Assembly: GCF_020616555.1 (NCBI RefSeq)
Contig: NZ_CP085173.1
Span: 7,270,001 to 7,334,000 of the forward strand
Length of the DNA stretch: 64,000 nucleotides
From: Streptomyces longhuiensis
GTDB taxonomy: Bacteria > Actinomycetota > Actinomycetes > Streptomycetales > Streptomycetaceae
Direction: 5' to 3'
This document shows positions 1-8,578 of the stretch, piece after piece. A model generated the notes under the pieces. That model was not told the origin of the DNA and did not search any database. It was given only the letters and a program-made list of their open reading frames with translations. Position 1 is the first letter of the stretch; each line of letters starts with the position of its first letter. The translations under genes and the position numbers were made by a program.

Positions 1-2
1 AC

Positions 3-347
3 GCGCTGGCCGCGGTGCTTCTGCGCGGCAGCGTGGAGGGTACGGTCCACCGCCTCAACGCACCGGCCGACAGCCACGGAGTGGTGGCGCCGTTCATCGG
101 AGGCGAGGTTCTGTTCGACCCGGATCTGACCCGGCAGACGTTCGCGCGCAGGTACGAGGAGGGGGCATCGGTTCTCGGGCAGCCCGCCGGGGACGCCCTC
201 CTGCCCGGCAGCGCTCTGCTGTTCCTCGTACGGCGGGACGGCCGCCTCGATCCGGTCACGGGAGGCAGCACGCCACTGCCCCGGCCGGGGGACACGGCCG
301 TCCTGCTGGCCCCGGGCCGACGGGGTTCCGAGAGTCCGGCGCAGTAG
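3..347 (+). CDS. C-terminal end of a probable cation:proton antiporter (partial)
   Basis: The reading frame is open from the first base, so only about 114 C-terminal codons are seen. The residue pattern (a small beta-rich domain ending in PRPGDTAVLLAPG) resembles the TrkA-C/RCK-like regulatory tail found on CPA1-type sodium or potassium:proton antiporters. No membrane segment lies inside the window, so the transporter assignment is inferred from this tail alone. It could equally be the end of another protein with a TrkA-C-like domain. A GTG at 15 is not a convincing start because no ribosome-binding site can be judged there. Confidence 0.5.
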   Translation, partial: ALAAVLLRGSVEGTVHRLNAPADSHGVVAPFIGGEVLFDPDLTRQTFARRYEEGASVLGQPAGDALLPGSALLFLVRRDGRLDPVTGGSTPLPRPGDTAVLLAPGRRGSESPAQ

Positions 348-680
348 ACCGGCCGCCTGCTCCCGGCCGCACGAACCCGGTCGTTCCCAGGGGGCCGTAC
401 CGGGTCGGCGTGCGGCGCGCGCATCCAGGGCGCCTCTTCGTCAGCGATGTCGGGCTCCGGGGTGCTCGTCCCTGCGGGCACGGGGGTGCGTGAGATCCGC
501 TCCAGAATGAAGGGCTCGAAGGCTTCCGGCAACTATGGACGACAACAGTGACTGGTCGTACGGCCCTTCTCGTCGGCCGGTCGGACGGAGCGGATCGGGT
601 CTCCTCGGCCGCCTTCTCCCGCGTAGGCCTTCGCGCGTGGGCCCGGCTCACAGGTCTCGGCGCAGGGCGGCGCAAACAGA
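348..680. other. Intergenic stretch without a recognised gene
   Basis: About 330 bases between the antiporter tail and the glycosyltransferase promoter. Open frames exist on both strands, but none has a Shine-Dalgarno-preceded start or a family pattern I recognise. I see no strong hairpin or repeat. Confidence 0.6.
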
Positions 681-710
681 TTGCACGAGACGTCTCGTCT
701 CACTTACGGT
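681..710 (+). promoter_or_regulatory. Leaderless promoter with palindromic operator for the glycosyltransferase
   Basis: TTGCAC (681-686), an 18-base spacer and TACGGT (705-710) form a plausible -35/-10 pair. The expected transcription start falls on or next to the ATG at 717, giving a leaderless mRNA. The spacer holds the perfect 14-base palindrome ACGAGACGTCTCGT (685-698), a typical TetR-family operator shape. A repressor bound there would block RNA polymerase. No TetR gene is in the window. Confidence 0.6.
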
Positions 711-716
711 GACGTC

Positions 717-1934
717 ATGACCGTCCCCAGGAACGCCCATATCGCCATGTTCTCCATCGCCGCCCACGGGCACGTGAACCCGAGCATCGAGGTGATCAGG
801 GAGCTCGTCGCCCGCGGGCACCGCGTGACGTACGCGATCCCGCCGCAGTTCGCCGAGAAGGTTGCCGAGGCCGGGGCCGAGCCGAAGATCTGGCACTCGA
901 CGCTGCCCACGGACGACGACCCGGACGCGTGGGGCACGGAGCTGATCGACAACCTCGAACCCTTCCTCACCGACGCGATCCAGGCGCTGCCGCAGCTCAT
1001 CGACCTCTATGAGGGCGACGAGCCGGATCTCGTCCTCTACGACATCACCGCCTACCCCGCCCGCGTCCTGGCCCACCGCTGGAACGTCCCGATCGTGCAG
1101 TTCTCGCCGAACCTCGTGGCCTGGGAGGGCTACGACGAAGAGGTCGGCAAGCCGATGTTCGAACCGCTCAAGCAGACGCCGCGCGGCAAGGCGTTCTACG
1201 AGAACTTCGAAGACTGGATCCGGTCGAACGGGATCGACCGTTCCGTCGAGGACTTCATGGGCCGCCCCGACCGCTGCCTCGTCCTCATCCCCAAGGCGCT
1301 CCAGCCGAACGCCGACCGGGTCGACGAGAGCCGCTACACCTTCGTCGGCGCCTGCCAGGGCGAGCGGGCGGCGCAGGGCGAGTGGCAGCGCCCGGCCGGC
1401 GCGGAGAACGTCCTCCTCGTCTCGCTCGGATCGAGCTTCACCAAGCAGCCCGCCTTCTACCGTGCCTGCATCGAGGCCTTCGGTGACCTGCCCGGCTGGC
1501 ACGTGGTGCTCCAGATCGGCAAGTTCGTCGACGAGGAGGAACTCGGCGCGATCCCCGCGAACGTCGAGGTGCACCACTGGGTGCCGCAGCTGGCGATTCT
1601 CAGGGAGGCCGACGCCTTCATCACGCACGCGGGCGCGGGCGGCAGCCAGGAGGGCCTCGCCACCGCGACGCCGATGGTCGCGGTCCCGCAGGCCGTCGAC
1701 CAGTTCGGCAACGCCGACATGCTCCAGGGGCTCGGCGTCGCACGCCACGTACCGATGGAGGAGGCCACGCCCGACAAGCTGAGGGAGACCGTGCTCGCCC
1801 TGGTGTCCGACCCCGAGGTGGCGCGCCGCCTCCAGGAGATCGGGGCGGAGATGGCGGGCGAGGGCGGTACCCGGCGCGCGGCCGACCTCGTCGAGCGGGC
1901 CTTGCGTCCTGGTTCCACGGGCGGCGTGAAGTGA
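717..1934 (+). CDS. mgt: Macrolide-type UDP-glycosyltransferase (MGT family)
   Basis: 405-residue GT1-family enzyme, normal length for OleD, OleI and the S. lividans Mgt enzyme, which inactivate macrolides by adding glucose from UDP-glucose to the desosamine 2'-hydroxyl. The N-terminal acceptor domain opens with a strand and AAHGHVNP, where His17 matches the catalytic base. The C-terminal donor domain carries [10 protein letters not shown] from His304 and ends the nucleotide-sugar signature with Asp328-Gln329. I chose ATG 717 because upstream codons overlap the -35 and operator region and the -10 box sits 6 bases before it. It is probably monocistronic and inducible through the palindrome in its promoter. 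Substrate is inferred; related enzymes glycosylate many phenolics and macrolides. Confidence 0.88.
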   Translation: MTVPRNAHIAMFSIAAHGHVNPSIEVIRELVARGHRVTYAIPPQFAEKVAEAGAEPKIWHSTLPTDDDPDAWGTELIDNLEPFLTDAIQALPQLIDLYEGDEPDLVLYDITAYPARVLAHRWNVPIVQFSPNLVAWEGYDEEVGKPMFEPLKQTPRGKAFYENFEDWIRSNGIDRSVEDFMGRPDRCLVLIPKALQPNADRVDESRYTFVGACQGERAAQGEWQRPAGAENVLLVSLGSSFTKQPAFYRACIEAFGDLPGWHVVLQIGKFVDEEELGAIPANVEVHHWVPQLAILREADAFITHAGAGGSQEGLATATPMVAVPQAVDQFGNADMLQGLGVARHVPMEEATPDKLRETVLALVSDPEVARRLQEIGAEMAGEGGTRRAADLVERALRPGSTGGVK

Positions 1935-1945
1935 TCGCGTGTTTT

Positions 1946-2036
1946 GGGTAACGGTCAGGTCATTCCATAACGCTCGGGTAACGCAGGTGGCTCCTGGCGA
2001 AGTCATCGACTTGGTCATGGGGTTCGACCGTTACCC
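1946..2036. repeat. Distant 11-bp inverted repeat upstream of the phosphatidyltransferase gene
   Basis: GGGTAACGGTC (1946-1956) is exactly repeated in inverse orientation as GACCGTTACCC (2026-2036), with 69 bases between. A third partial copy, GGTAACG, begins at about 1977. The arms lie upstream of a good promoter and could be paired regulator sites or the stem of a terminator-like structure after mgt. Confidence 0.4.
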
Positions 2037-2063
2037 CCGGCCAAAGGTTGCACGCTGCGCTAC

Positions 2064-2093
2064 TTGAACCTCGTGTGAAGGGCTTTCTAGCGT
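2064..2093 (+). promoter_or_regulatory. Predicted promoter for the CDP-alcohol phosphatidyltransferase
   Basis: TTGAAC (2064-2069), 18 bases, TAGCGT (2088-2093). This fits the streptomycete housekeeping (HrdB-type) consensus and would start transcription about 30 bases before the ATG at 2133. Confidence 0.5.
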
Positions 2094-2132
2094 GAGATGA
2101 ACTCACGTCGAACGCCAGGAAGTTGACCAGCC

Positions 2133-3092
2133 ATGCGCCGAGACATACCGCCCCTCGACGAGGTGCGCCGCATCACCCAGAAGAAACGGGACGCGTGGTG
2201 GACCGTGCTCCTCGTCGACCCGGTCGCCACGCCGCTGGTGCGGCTGACGGCGATGCGTACGAGGATCACCCCGAACCAGATCACGTGGGGCGCCTTCGTC
2301 CTGGGCCTCGGCTCCGCCTTCTTCTTCTGGCTGGGCGACTGGCGCTGGCTCGTCGCCGGCGCCGTCGTCTACCACCTGTCGTTCATCCTCGACTGCATGG
2401 ACGGCAAGGTCGCCCGGCTCACCGGCCAGGGGTCGGTCTTCGGCGCCTGGCTGGACTTCGTCTTCGACCGCATCCGCGTCATGGTCTGCGGGGTCGCGCT
2501 CATGGCGGGCCAGTACGAACGCACCGGTGACGAGCTCTACATCTGGCTCGCCCTGGCCGTCGTCGGCCTCGACACCCTGCGGTACATCAACTCCCTGGAG
2601 ATCTTCAAGATCCGCCACTCCATGCGCAAGCAGATCAAGGAGCGGGTCAAGGAGGCGCGGCGCGCCGAGAACGAGGCCGAGCTCGCCTTCATGGAGGACC
2701 TTCTGCGCGACAACCCCGAGGCGGACATCGAGCAGGACCTCCAGAAGGCCCACTCGGCCCAGGGGATCGCGCAGGCCGCCCCGCAGCCCGCGCCCCGAGT
2801 GGTCGACCTGCACCAGGAGTTCAGGAGCCGCTTCCCCGTGTACCTGCGGATGCGCTCGTTCCTGCTCCGTCACCGCATCCGCACCCATCTGATCAGCGGG
2901 ATCGAGTTCCAGATGGGCGTCTTCATGATCGGCCCGCTGATCGACCAGGTCCTGTGGGCGACGGTCGTCTCCGGAGCGCTCCTGCTCCTCTTCGAACTCG
3001 CCATCGTCTACAAGCTGTTGCTGTCGACCCGCGACTTCACGCGCACGATCGACGCGTTCGCGGAACGCAGTCGTCAGACCGCGGCGGCCTGA
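2133..3092 (+). CDS. CDP-alcohol phosphatidyltransferase family membrane protein
   Basis: 319 residues. The family signature DGx2ARx8-9Gx3Dx3D is intact, with Asp87, Asp90, Asp108 and Asp112 as the divalent-metal ligands. Members transfer a phospho-alcohol head group from a CDP-alcohol, usually CDP-diacylglycerol, in the membrane. Hydrophobic segments flank the motif (about 52-82) and occur at about 115-150 and near the C-terminus. A charged, probably helical insert (about 165-230, rich in K, E and R) lies between the catalytic half and the last two membrane segments; it is longer than in ordinary PgsA or phosphatidylinositol synthases. The product cannot be told from sequence. The gene is followed by a strong terminator. 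Confidence 0.82.
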   Translation: MRRDIPPLDEVRRITQKKRDAWWTVLLVDPVATPLVRLTAMRTRITPNQITWGAFVLGLGSAFFFWLGDWRWLVAGAVVYHLSFILDCMDGKVARLTGQGSVFGAWLDFVFDRIRVMVCGVALMAGQYERTGDELYIWLALAVVGLDTLRYINSLEIFKIRHSMRKQIKERVKEARRAENEAELAFMEDLLRDNPEADIEQDLQKAHSAQGIAQAAPQPAPRVVDLHQEFRSRFPVYLRMRSFLLRHRIRTHLISGIEFQMGVFMIGPLIDQVLWATVVSGALLLLFELAIVYKLLLSTRDFTRTIDAFAERSRQTAAA

Positions 3093-3098
3093 ACGTGA

Positions 3099-3136
3099 GG
3101 GTGCCCCGCCGGACCCGACGGTCCCGCGGGGCACCC
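3099..3136. terminator. Bidirectional terminator between convergent genes
   Basis: GGGTGCCCCGC (3099-3109) pairs with GCGGGGCACCC (3126-3136), and inside it GGACC pairs with GGTCC around a CGAC loop. This gives a long, almost perfect GC hairpin between the phosphatidyltransferase (plus) and the MMPL gene (minus). There is no U-run, as is usual in Streptomyces. Confidence 0.8.
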
Positions 3137-3165
3137 CCGACGCGTACCTCAGCCGTACGCCGTCG

Positions 3166-5421
3166 TCACACGCCCACCCTCTCGTCCGTCACGGCCGGCG
3201 GCGGGGGAGCTGCCACCTCGTCGTGCGTCAGGTCGGGCAGCCGGTGCAGCCACTTCGGCAGATACCAGTTCCGCTCGCCGAGCAGCGCCATCACGGCCGG
3301 GAGCAGGATGCCGCGGATGACCGTCGCGTCGATGAGCACCGCGGCCGCCAGGCCCACGCCCATCTGCTTGAACGACTGCATGGACAGCGTCCCGAAGATC
3401 GCGAAGACGGCCACCATGATGACCGCCGCGCTGGTGACCACGCCCGCGGTCGTCACCACGCCGTGGGTGATGGCGTCCTTGTTCGTACGTCCCTGAAGCC
3501 GAGCCTCCCGGATCCGCGACACCACGAACACGTGGTAGTCCATCGAGAGCCCGAAGAGGATCACGAAGAGGAACAGCGGCAGCCAGGAGATGATCGCGCC
3601 CACGCCCTCCGCGCCGACCAGGGACGCGCCCCAGCCGTTCTGGAAGACGGCGACCAGGATGCCGTAGGCGGCGCCCACCGACAGCAGGTTGAGGGCGATC
3701 GAGGTGATCGCCACCGTCAGTGAGCGGAACGACAGCAGCATCAGCAGGAACGCGAAGATCACGACGAACGCGAACACCGGGACCACCGAGCCGACGATCT
3801 GGTCGTTGAAGTCCTTCGATCCCGCGACCTGACCGGTGACGGGTGCCTCGACCCCGTCGACCTTGCCGAGCGTGTCCGGGCGCACCCGGTCCCTGATCAG
3901 CGCGAGGCTCTTCTCCGCCCTGTCCTGGTCGGAGCCGCCCACCAGCGGGACGCTGATGAACGCCACGTTCTCGCGGCCGTGCACGGTGAGGTCGACCGGG
4001 CCGCGCGAGGCGCCCGAACTGACAGCTGCCGCACGGAAGTCGGCGATCGCGCTCCGCACCTCGGGCGCGTTGATGTCGGCGGCCCTGACGACCACCTCGG
4101 CCGGCTCGGAGCCGCCGGGGAACGCGTCGTTGAGCCGGTCGTACGTGGCCACGATCGGCAGCGAGTCGCCGAACTCCTGGTCCAGGGTGAGGTTCTGGGT
4201 CTTCATGCCGAGCGCCGGGGCGGTCACCGCCAGCAGGGCGCCGATCGCGACGACCACGGACACGGCGGGCCGGGCGAGGACGACGCGCAGCACCGCCTGC
4301 CAGAACCGGCTGCCCTCCGGCGCCCCGTTCCCGTTACGTCGCCTGCCGCGGTTCAGGAACGGCAGCCGCCCCTTCTCGACGCGCTCGCCGAGCAGCGAGA
4401 GCAGCGCCGGCAGCACCGTCACCGAGCCCACCATGGCGACCGCCACGACCATCAGCGAGGCGAGGCCCATCGCCTGGAACTCGGCGAGCCCCGTGAACAG
4501 CATGCCCGCCATCGCCACGCAGACCGTGACGCCCGAGACGATGATGGCCCGGCCGCTCGTCGCCGCCGCCACCCGTAGCGCGGTCTGCGGGTCGTGGCCC
4601 TTCATCCGCTCCTCGCGCTCGCGCCGCAGATAGAAGAGGCAGTAGTCGACGCCGACCGCGAGACCCACCAGCAGCATCACGGAGTTGGCGGTGTCGCTCA
4701 TCGGCTGGAGGTGGCTGACGATGCCCATCAGGCCCATCGTCGCCATGATCGCGGTGACGGCCAGGGCGACCGGGAGGAGGGCGGCGACCAGCGCGCCGAA
4801 CGCGATGAGGAGGATGCCGAGCGCGACCGGGACCGCCGAGTACTCGGCCCGCTGGAAGTCGTTGCCGAAGGCGTCCTCGAACGTCTTGCCCATGCTCGCG
4901 CCGCCGATCTCCTCGATCCGCAGCGAGCCATGGGTCCGCTGGACCTTCTCGACGGCCTTGAGCACCGGTTCGACGCGGTCGCTCGCCGTGCCGGGGTCGC
5001 CGCGCATGTCGAACTGGACGAGCGCGCTGCGGCCGTCCTTGGAGATCGTCTTCGCCCGCGGGTCGTAGGGCGACTTCACGTTCGTGACGGCGCCGGTGCC
5101 CTGCACCGCCTTCACGACCTCGTCGACGGCCCGCCGGAAGTCGGCGTCCGTCGCCCGCGCTGCACCGTCCCTGCCCTGGACGAGCACGGTCTCGCCCGCG
5201 GGCTCCTCGATACCGGCGTCGTCGATGATGCGCGCCGCCTGTGTGGTCTCGCCCTGGAGCTGATCGCTGTCCGACACGTCGACGCGGCCGGCGGCCGAGC
5301 CGATCCCCATGGCCAGGACCACGAACAGCACCCAGATCCCCACGGCGGCCCATCGGTGCCGCACGCTCCAGCCGCCGGCGCGGGCCGCCAGGCCCCGTAC
5401 CCGCGTGTCTCGGTTCCCCAT
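3166..5421 (-). CDS. MMPL family RND-type transporter
   Basis: 751-residue inner-membrane transporter of the MmpL/actinorhodin-exporter type. An N-terminal membrane segment (about 25-45) is followed by a large extracytoplasmic domain, five clustered helices, a second external domain and a second five-helix bundle. This is the duplicated RND fold driven by proton motive force. Family members export lipids, siderophores or antibiotics; the cargo here is unknown. I chose the ATG at 5421 because AAGGGGG lies 9 bases upstream and the protein then begins with the usual short basic leader. Upstream in-frame codons have no membrane or family character. It is monocistronic and divergent from the protease gene. 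Confidence 0.87.
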   Translation of the reverse strand: MGNRDTRVRGLAARAGGWSVRHRWAAVGIWVLFVVLAMGIGSAAGRVDVSDSDQLQGETTQAARIIDDAGIEEPAGETVLVQGRDGAARATDADFRRAVDEVVKAVQGTGAVTNVKSPYDPRAKTISKDGRSALVQFDMRGDPGTASDRVEPVLKAVEKVQRTHGSLRIEEIGGASMGKTFEDAFGNDFQRAEYSAVPVALGILLIAFGALVAALLPVALAVTAIMATMGLMGIVSHLQPMSDTANSVMLLVGLAVGVDYCLFYLRREREERMKGHDPQTALRVAAATSGRAIIVSGVTVCVAMAGMLFTGLAEFQAMGLASLMVVAVAMVGSVTVLPALLSLLGERVEKGRLPFLNRGRRRNGNGAPEGSRFWQAVLRVVLARPAVSVVVAIGALLAVTAPALGMKTQNLTLDQEFGDSLPIVATYDRLNDAFPGGSEPAEVVVRAADINAPEVRSAIADFRAAAVSSGASRGPVDLTVHGRENVAFISVPLVGGSDQDRAEKSLALIRDRVRPDTLGKVDGVEAPVTGQVAGSKDFNDQIVGSVVPVFAFVVIFAFLLMLLSFRSLTVAITSIALNLLSVGAAYGILVAVFQNGWGASLVGAEGVGAIISWLPLFLFVILFGLSMDYHVFVVSRIREARLQGRTNKDAITHGVVTTAGVVTSAAVIMVAVFAIFGTLSMQSFKQMGVGLAAAVLIDATVIRGILLPAVMALLGERNWYLPKWLHRLPDLTHDEVAAPPPPAVTDERVGV

Positions 5422-5590
5422 GACCGGCTGCCCCCTTGTGTGCGGTGACAGCACCGTGCCGTCACCTCCGTATCGAAGGTATGGGCCCGATAAGTGCGTC
5501 TCGTCGTGCTGCCCGGTGAGCCGGCGGAGGCCCGGCTCCTCCTTGCGGGCGGGGTGCGCTCCCCACTCAGGAGGACTCAAGGCCCCTACA

Positions 5591-5606
5591 TCTATAGGGA
5601 ATTCCC
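5591..5606 (-). promoter_or_regulatory. Candidate promoter and GGGAATTCCC operator for the MMPL gene
   Basis: On the minus strand TATAGA (5596-5591) is a near-consensus -10 box. Just upstream of it is the perfect palindrome GGGAATTCCC (5597-5606), placed where a repressor would interfere. No clear -35 hexamer is seen. Transcripts would carry a leader of roughly 165 bases. Confidence 0.4.
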
Positions 5607-5654
5607 GCAGTCCGAAGTGTCGGCCGAAGCCCGAATTGTTATTACGAAGGCTTG

Positions 5655-5752
5655 TTGAACAAGTCACAGCTGTATGTAGGTCTTGATCTGGTCGCGTCAA
5701 TCGGACAGGGTTTCGTGCCAACCCCCGGAGATCTTCCGGAGATTGCCGGGGG
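5655..5752 (+). promoter_or_regulatory. Candidate promoter and 5'-leader hairpin of the subtilisin gene
   Basis: TTGAAC (5655-5660), 16 bases, TAGGTC (5677-5682) is a plausible promoter. The predicted leader contains CCCCCGG (5722-5728) pairing with CCGGGGG (5746-5752) around 17 bases. The hairpin could stabilise the mRNA or attenuate it. Confidence 0.35.
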
Positions 5753-5819
5753 ATGCGTGAGATCCATCAGTTAACCCCCCACAAAACCCCCCACAGAAAC
5801 CACGAGGAGACCCCTCTTC

Positions 5820-7031
5820 ATGGCAACTCACAAGCGTGCCCGCAACACGATGAAGCTCACCGCGGCGATAGCCACCGCTGCCACCGCGGTCGGAGTGACC
5901 GTCTTCGCGGGCTCCCTGGCCGGCGCCTCGACCCCGGCCGAGGGCAAGGTCTACGGGCTCGACGCGAAGGGCGCCGTCTCCGGCAGCTACATCGTGCTGC
6001 TGGACCAGAAGGCGAACACGGACGCCAAGCAGGACCTCGCCAAGGAGTACGGCGGCAAGCTGAAGCGCGCCTACTCCTCCGCCGTCAACGGATTCTCCGC
6101 GAACGGCCTCTCGGAGACCGAGGCCAAGCGCCTCGCCGCCGACTCGTCGGTCGCCAAGGTCGTCCAGAACAAGAAATTCCACATCGACGCGACCCAGGAC
6201 AACCCGCCGTCGTGGGGCCTCGACCGCATCGACCAGGCGGACACCGCGGGCGACAAGAAGTACACCTACCCGGACAGCGCCGGTGAGGGTGTGACCGCGT
6301 ACGTCATCGACACCGGGGTCCGCGTCAGCCACAAGGACTTCGGCGGCCGCGCCACCTCCGGCTTCGACGCCATCGACAACGACGACAACGCCGACGACGG
6401 CAACGGCCACGGCACGCACGTCGCCGGGACCATCGCCGGTGAGGCGCACGGCGTCGCCAAGAAGGCGAAGATCGTCGCCGTCCGCGTCCTCGACAACGAG
6501 GGCTCGGGCACCACCGAGCAGGTCGTCGCGGGCATCGACTGGGTCACCAAGAACCACCAGGGCCCGTCCGTCGCCAACATGTCGCTGGGCGGCGGCGCCG
6601 ACGAGGCGCTCGACGCGGCCGTCCAGAAGGCCATCGCCTCCGGCGTCACCTTCGCGGTCGCCGCGGGCAACGAGTCGACCGACGCGTCCGGCGGCTCCCC
6701 GGCCCGCGTCAAGGAGGCCATCACCGTCGCCTCCTCCACCAAGGACGACGAGCAGTCCGACTTCTCCAACTACGGCTCCGCCGTGGACATCTACGCCCCC
6801 GGCTCGGACATCACCTCCGACTGGAACACCGGCGACGACGCCACCAACACCATCTCCGGTACGTCGATGGCGACCCCCCACGTCGTGGGCGCCGCCGCCG
6901 TCTACCTGAGCGGTCACCCGGACGCGACCCCCGCGGACGTCTCCAAGGCACTGACCGACGGCGCCACCCCCGACAAGATCTCCAACGCGAGCGAGGGTAC
7001 GCCGAACAAGCTCCTCAAGATCGTCGAGTAG
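5820..7031 (+). CDS. Secreted S8 family serine protease (subtilisin/proteinase K type)
   Basis: 403 residues. A Sec signal peptide (basic N-terminus, hydrophobic core about 13-32, AGA-type cleavage around 36) is followed by an inhibitor I9 propeptide (about 54-123) that is cut off on maturation. The catalytic triad is complete: Asp164 in VIDTGV, His197 in GNGHGTH and Ser349 in GTSMATPH, with the oxyanion Asn284 in AAGN. The protein ends right after the catalytic domain, with no P-domain or anchor, so it is a free extracellular protease. ATG 5820 has GAGGAGA 9 bases upstream. It is expressed alone and likely degrades extracellular protein during growth or development. Confidence 0.93.
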   Translation: MATHKRARNTMKLTAAIATAATAVGVTVFAGSLAGASTPAEGKVYGLDAKGAVSGSYIVLLDQKANTDAKQDLAKEYGGKLKRAYSSAVNGFSANGLSETEAKRLAADSSVAKVVQNKKFHIDATQDNPPSWGLDRIDQADTAGDKKYTYPDSAGEGVTAYVIDTGVRVSHKDFGGRATSGFDAIDNDDNADDGNGHGTHVAGTIAGEAHGVAKKAKIVAVRVLDNEGSGTTEQVVAGIDWVTKNHQGPSVANMSLGGGADEALDAAVQKAIASGVTFAVAAGNESTDASGGSPARVKEAITVASSTKDDEQSDFSNYGSAVDIYAPGSDITSDWNTGDDATNTISGTSMATPHVVGAAAVYLSGHPDATPADVSKALTDGATPDKISNASEGTPNKLLKIVE

Positions 7032-7104
7032 CACCGGCAGCACCCCTGACCGGCGGTCGCCGTGCCCTCCCCCACGGGGCGCGGCGGCCGCCTATCGTGT
7101 CCCC

Positions 7105-7656
7105 ATGGCGACAAAGGCGTACGCGGCGCTGCTCCGCGGCATCAATGTGGGCGGCAGCAAGAAGGTCCCGATGGTGCGGCTTCGCCCCCTGATCGAAGGG
7201 CTCGGGCACGGCGACGTACGGACGTATCTCCAGAGCGGCAACGCCACGTTCAGCAGCGACCGCGGCGACGAGGAGGCCCTCGCGGCCGAGCTGAGCGCGG
7301 CCGTCGAGAAGGAGTTCGGCTTCACCGTCGACGTGATCGTGCGCGACCACGCCTACCTCGCGAAGGTCGCGGACGCGTGCCCCTTCGACGCCGACTCCCT
7401 CGAAGGCAAGCAACTGCACGTCACCTACTTCTCCGGGCCCGTCGACCCCGAGCGGTTCGCCCCCGTCGACCCGGCCGCGTTCGCCCCCGAGGACTTCCGG
7501 CTCGGCCCGCGCGAGCTGTACCTCTGCGCCCCCGAGGGCCTCGGCAGCTCGAAGCTCGCCGTCGCGCTCGCCCGGCCGGCTCTGAACAAGGGCCTCATCG
7601 CCACCACCCGTAACTGGAACACCGTCGTCAAGCTCGTGGAGATGACCGGTGCCTGA
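7105..7656 (+). CDS. DUF1697 domain protein
   Basis: 183 residues covering the whole DUF1697 family, recognised by the LLRGINVGGS start, the RTYLQSGNATF segment and the C-terminal TTRNWNTVVKL motif. No biochemical function is established for the family. It is cytoplasmic, with no membrane segment. The TATCGT box at 7093-7098 ends 6 bases before the ATG and no Shine-Dalgarno is visible, so a leaderless mRNA is likely. Its last 8 bases overlap the next gene, suggesting translational coupling. Confidence 0.85.
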   Translation: MATKAYAALLRGINVGGSKKVPMVRLRPLIEGLGHGDVRTYLQSGNATFSSDRGDEEALAAELSAAVEKEFGFTVDVIVRDHAYLAKVADACPFDADSLEGKQLHVTYFSGPVDPERFAPVDPAAFAPEDFRLGPRELYLCAPEGLGSSKLAVALARPALNKGLIATTRNWNTVVKLVEMTGA

Positions 7657-8020
7657 GCTCGACTCCGCTGTCGAGGCCGCCATCGAGGGTGAACTGCGGC
7701 TGCTCGACCCGGCCGTGCGCCGCTCCCCGGAGCTGCTCGGCGCGCTGCTGCACCCCGACTACTTCGAGTTCGGCGCGTCGGGCCGCCGCTGGGACCGCGC
7801 CTCGATCATCGCCGAGCTCTGCGCCACGGGCGAGCAGGGTGTGCGGCCCCTCACCGTCTCGCGGATGAAAGGCGTGCGACTCGGCTCCGGCCTCGTCCAT
7901 CTGACCTTCGACACCGACCGCAACGGCGTCTGCGCACACCGCAGTTCACTCTGGCGGCAGGGCGTCGAAGGCGCCTGGCTGCTGTACTTCCACCAGGGGA
8001 CGCCGTTCACCCGGGACTGA
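7649..8020 (+). CDS. NTF2-like / DUF4440-type small protein
   Basis: 123 residues with the cone-shaped NTF2-like pattern: an N-terminal helix (EAAIEGELRLLDP), LLHPDYFEFGASGRRWDR and a C-terminal beta-sheet ending WLLYFHQGTPF. Proteins of this fold serve as small ligand-binding or hydrolytic domains, and the function here is unknown. The GTG start at 7649 lies inside the end of the DUF1697 gene (8-base overlap in another frame), so the pair is one transcription unit. Confidence 0.75.
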   Translation: MPELDSAVEAAIEGELRLLDPAVRRSPELLGALLHPDYFEFGASGRRWDRASIIAELCATGEQGVRPLTVSRMKGVRLGSGLVHLTFDTDRNGVCAHRSSLWRQGVEGAWLLYFHQGTPFTRD

Positions 8021-8036
8021 GTGCGGCGCGGTGACG

Positions 8037-8486
8037 TCAGCGCGCCGGTTCCGGGCGGGAGCTGCGGCGGACCCCGACGGCGACGCCCGCGACGACGCAC
8101 ACCCCGATGGCTCCGGCGACCGCGACCAGGACGTACGTGGGATACATGTCGTCGCCCGACGGGTACCGCTCACCGCAGAGCCGCACCACGCCGGGGCGGT
8201 CGCGGTCGGCCTCCAGACACACCCGGTGACCGGCCCCGGGACTGCCCGGGCCCGTGCCCAGCGATTTCCTGACGGTGTGCCGGTGACCCCGTACCTCGTA
8301 CGCGATCACCTGCTCGTAGCCGCCCTTCGGCACGTGCTCGACGGCGGTGACGACGCCGGTGACGCGGACCGGAGCCGCGTCGATCCGCTCCGCCTGCCAC
8401 CACTGCCGGGAGGCCGAGCAGCCGCCGAGAACCGCCACGAGAAGGCAGAGGAGTCCGGCCCCCCAGAGGCCCAAGCGTGTACGCAC
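8037..8486 (-). CDS. Small membrane protein, DUF3592-like
   Basis: 149 residues starting with GTG. A hydrophobic N-terminus (about 5-22) ends in LGGCSA, which could be a lipobox or simply a membrane anchor. A second membrane helix lies near the C-terminus (about 115-138) before a basic tail. The soluble part between them carries VTGVVTAVEH and a YEQVIAYEVRG strand, reminiscent of DUF3592 proteins. Function unknown. It is transcribed divergently from the ketopantoate reductase-like gene and converges on the NTF2-like gene. Confidence 0.65.
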   Translation of the reverse strand: MRTRLGLWGAGLLCLLVAVLGGCSASRQWWQAERIDAAPVRVTGVVTAVEHVPKGGYEQVIAYEVRGHRHTVRKSLGTGPGSPGAGHRVCLEADRDRPGVVRLCGERYPSGDDMYPTYVLVAVAGAIGVCVVAGVAVGVRRSSRPEPAR

Positions 8487-8578
8487 GGGGAGCAGGCTCG
8501 CACACCTCAGTGCGCGGAGCGCGAGAGTTTGCCCGATCGTGAGTGGCCTCTACAGCCTTCTGTGACAGGCTCGTTGAC

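Noticed and set aside
648..2018. 456-codon open frame antisense to the glycosyltransferase gene
   Set aside because: It mirrors mgt codons, shows low-complexity V/G/R-rich sequence and no start signal or family pattern. This is usual antisense openness in high-GC DNA.
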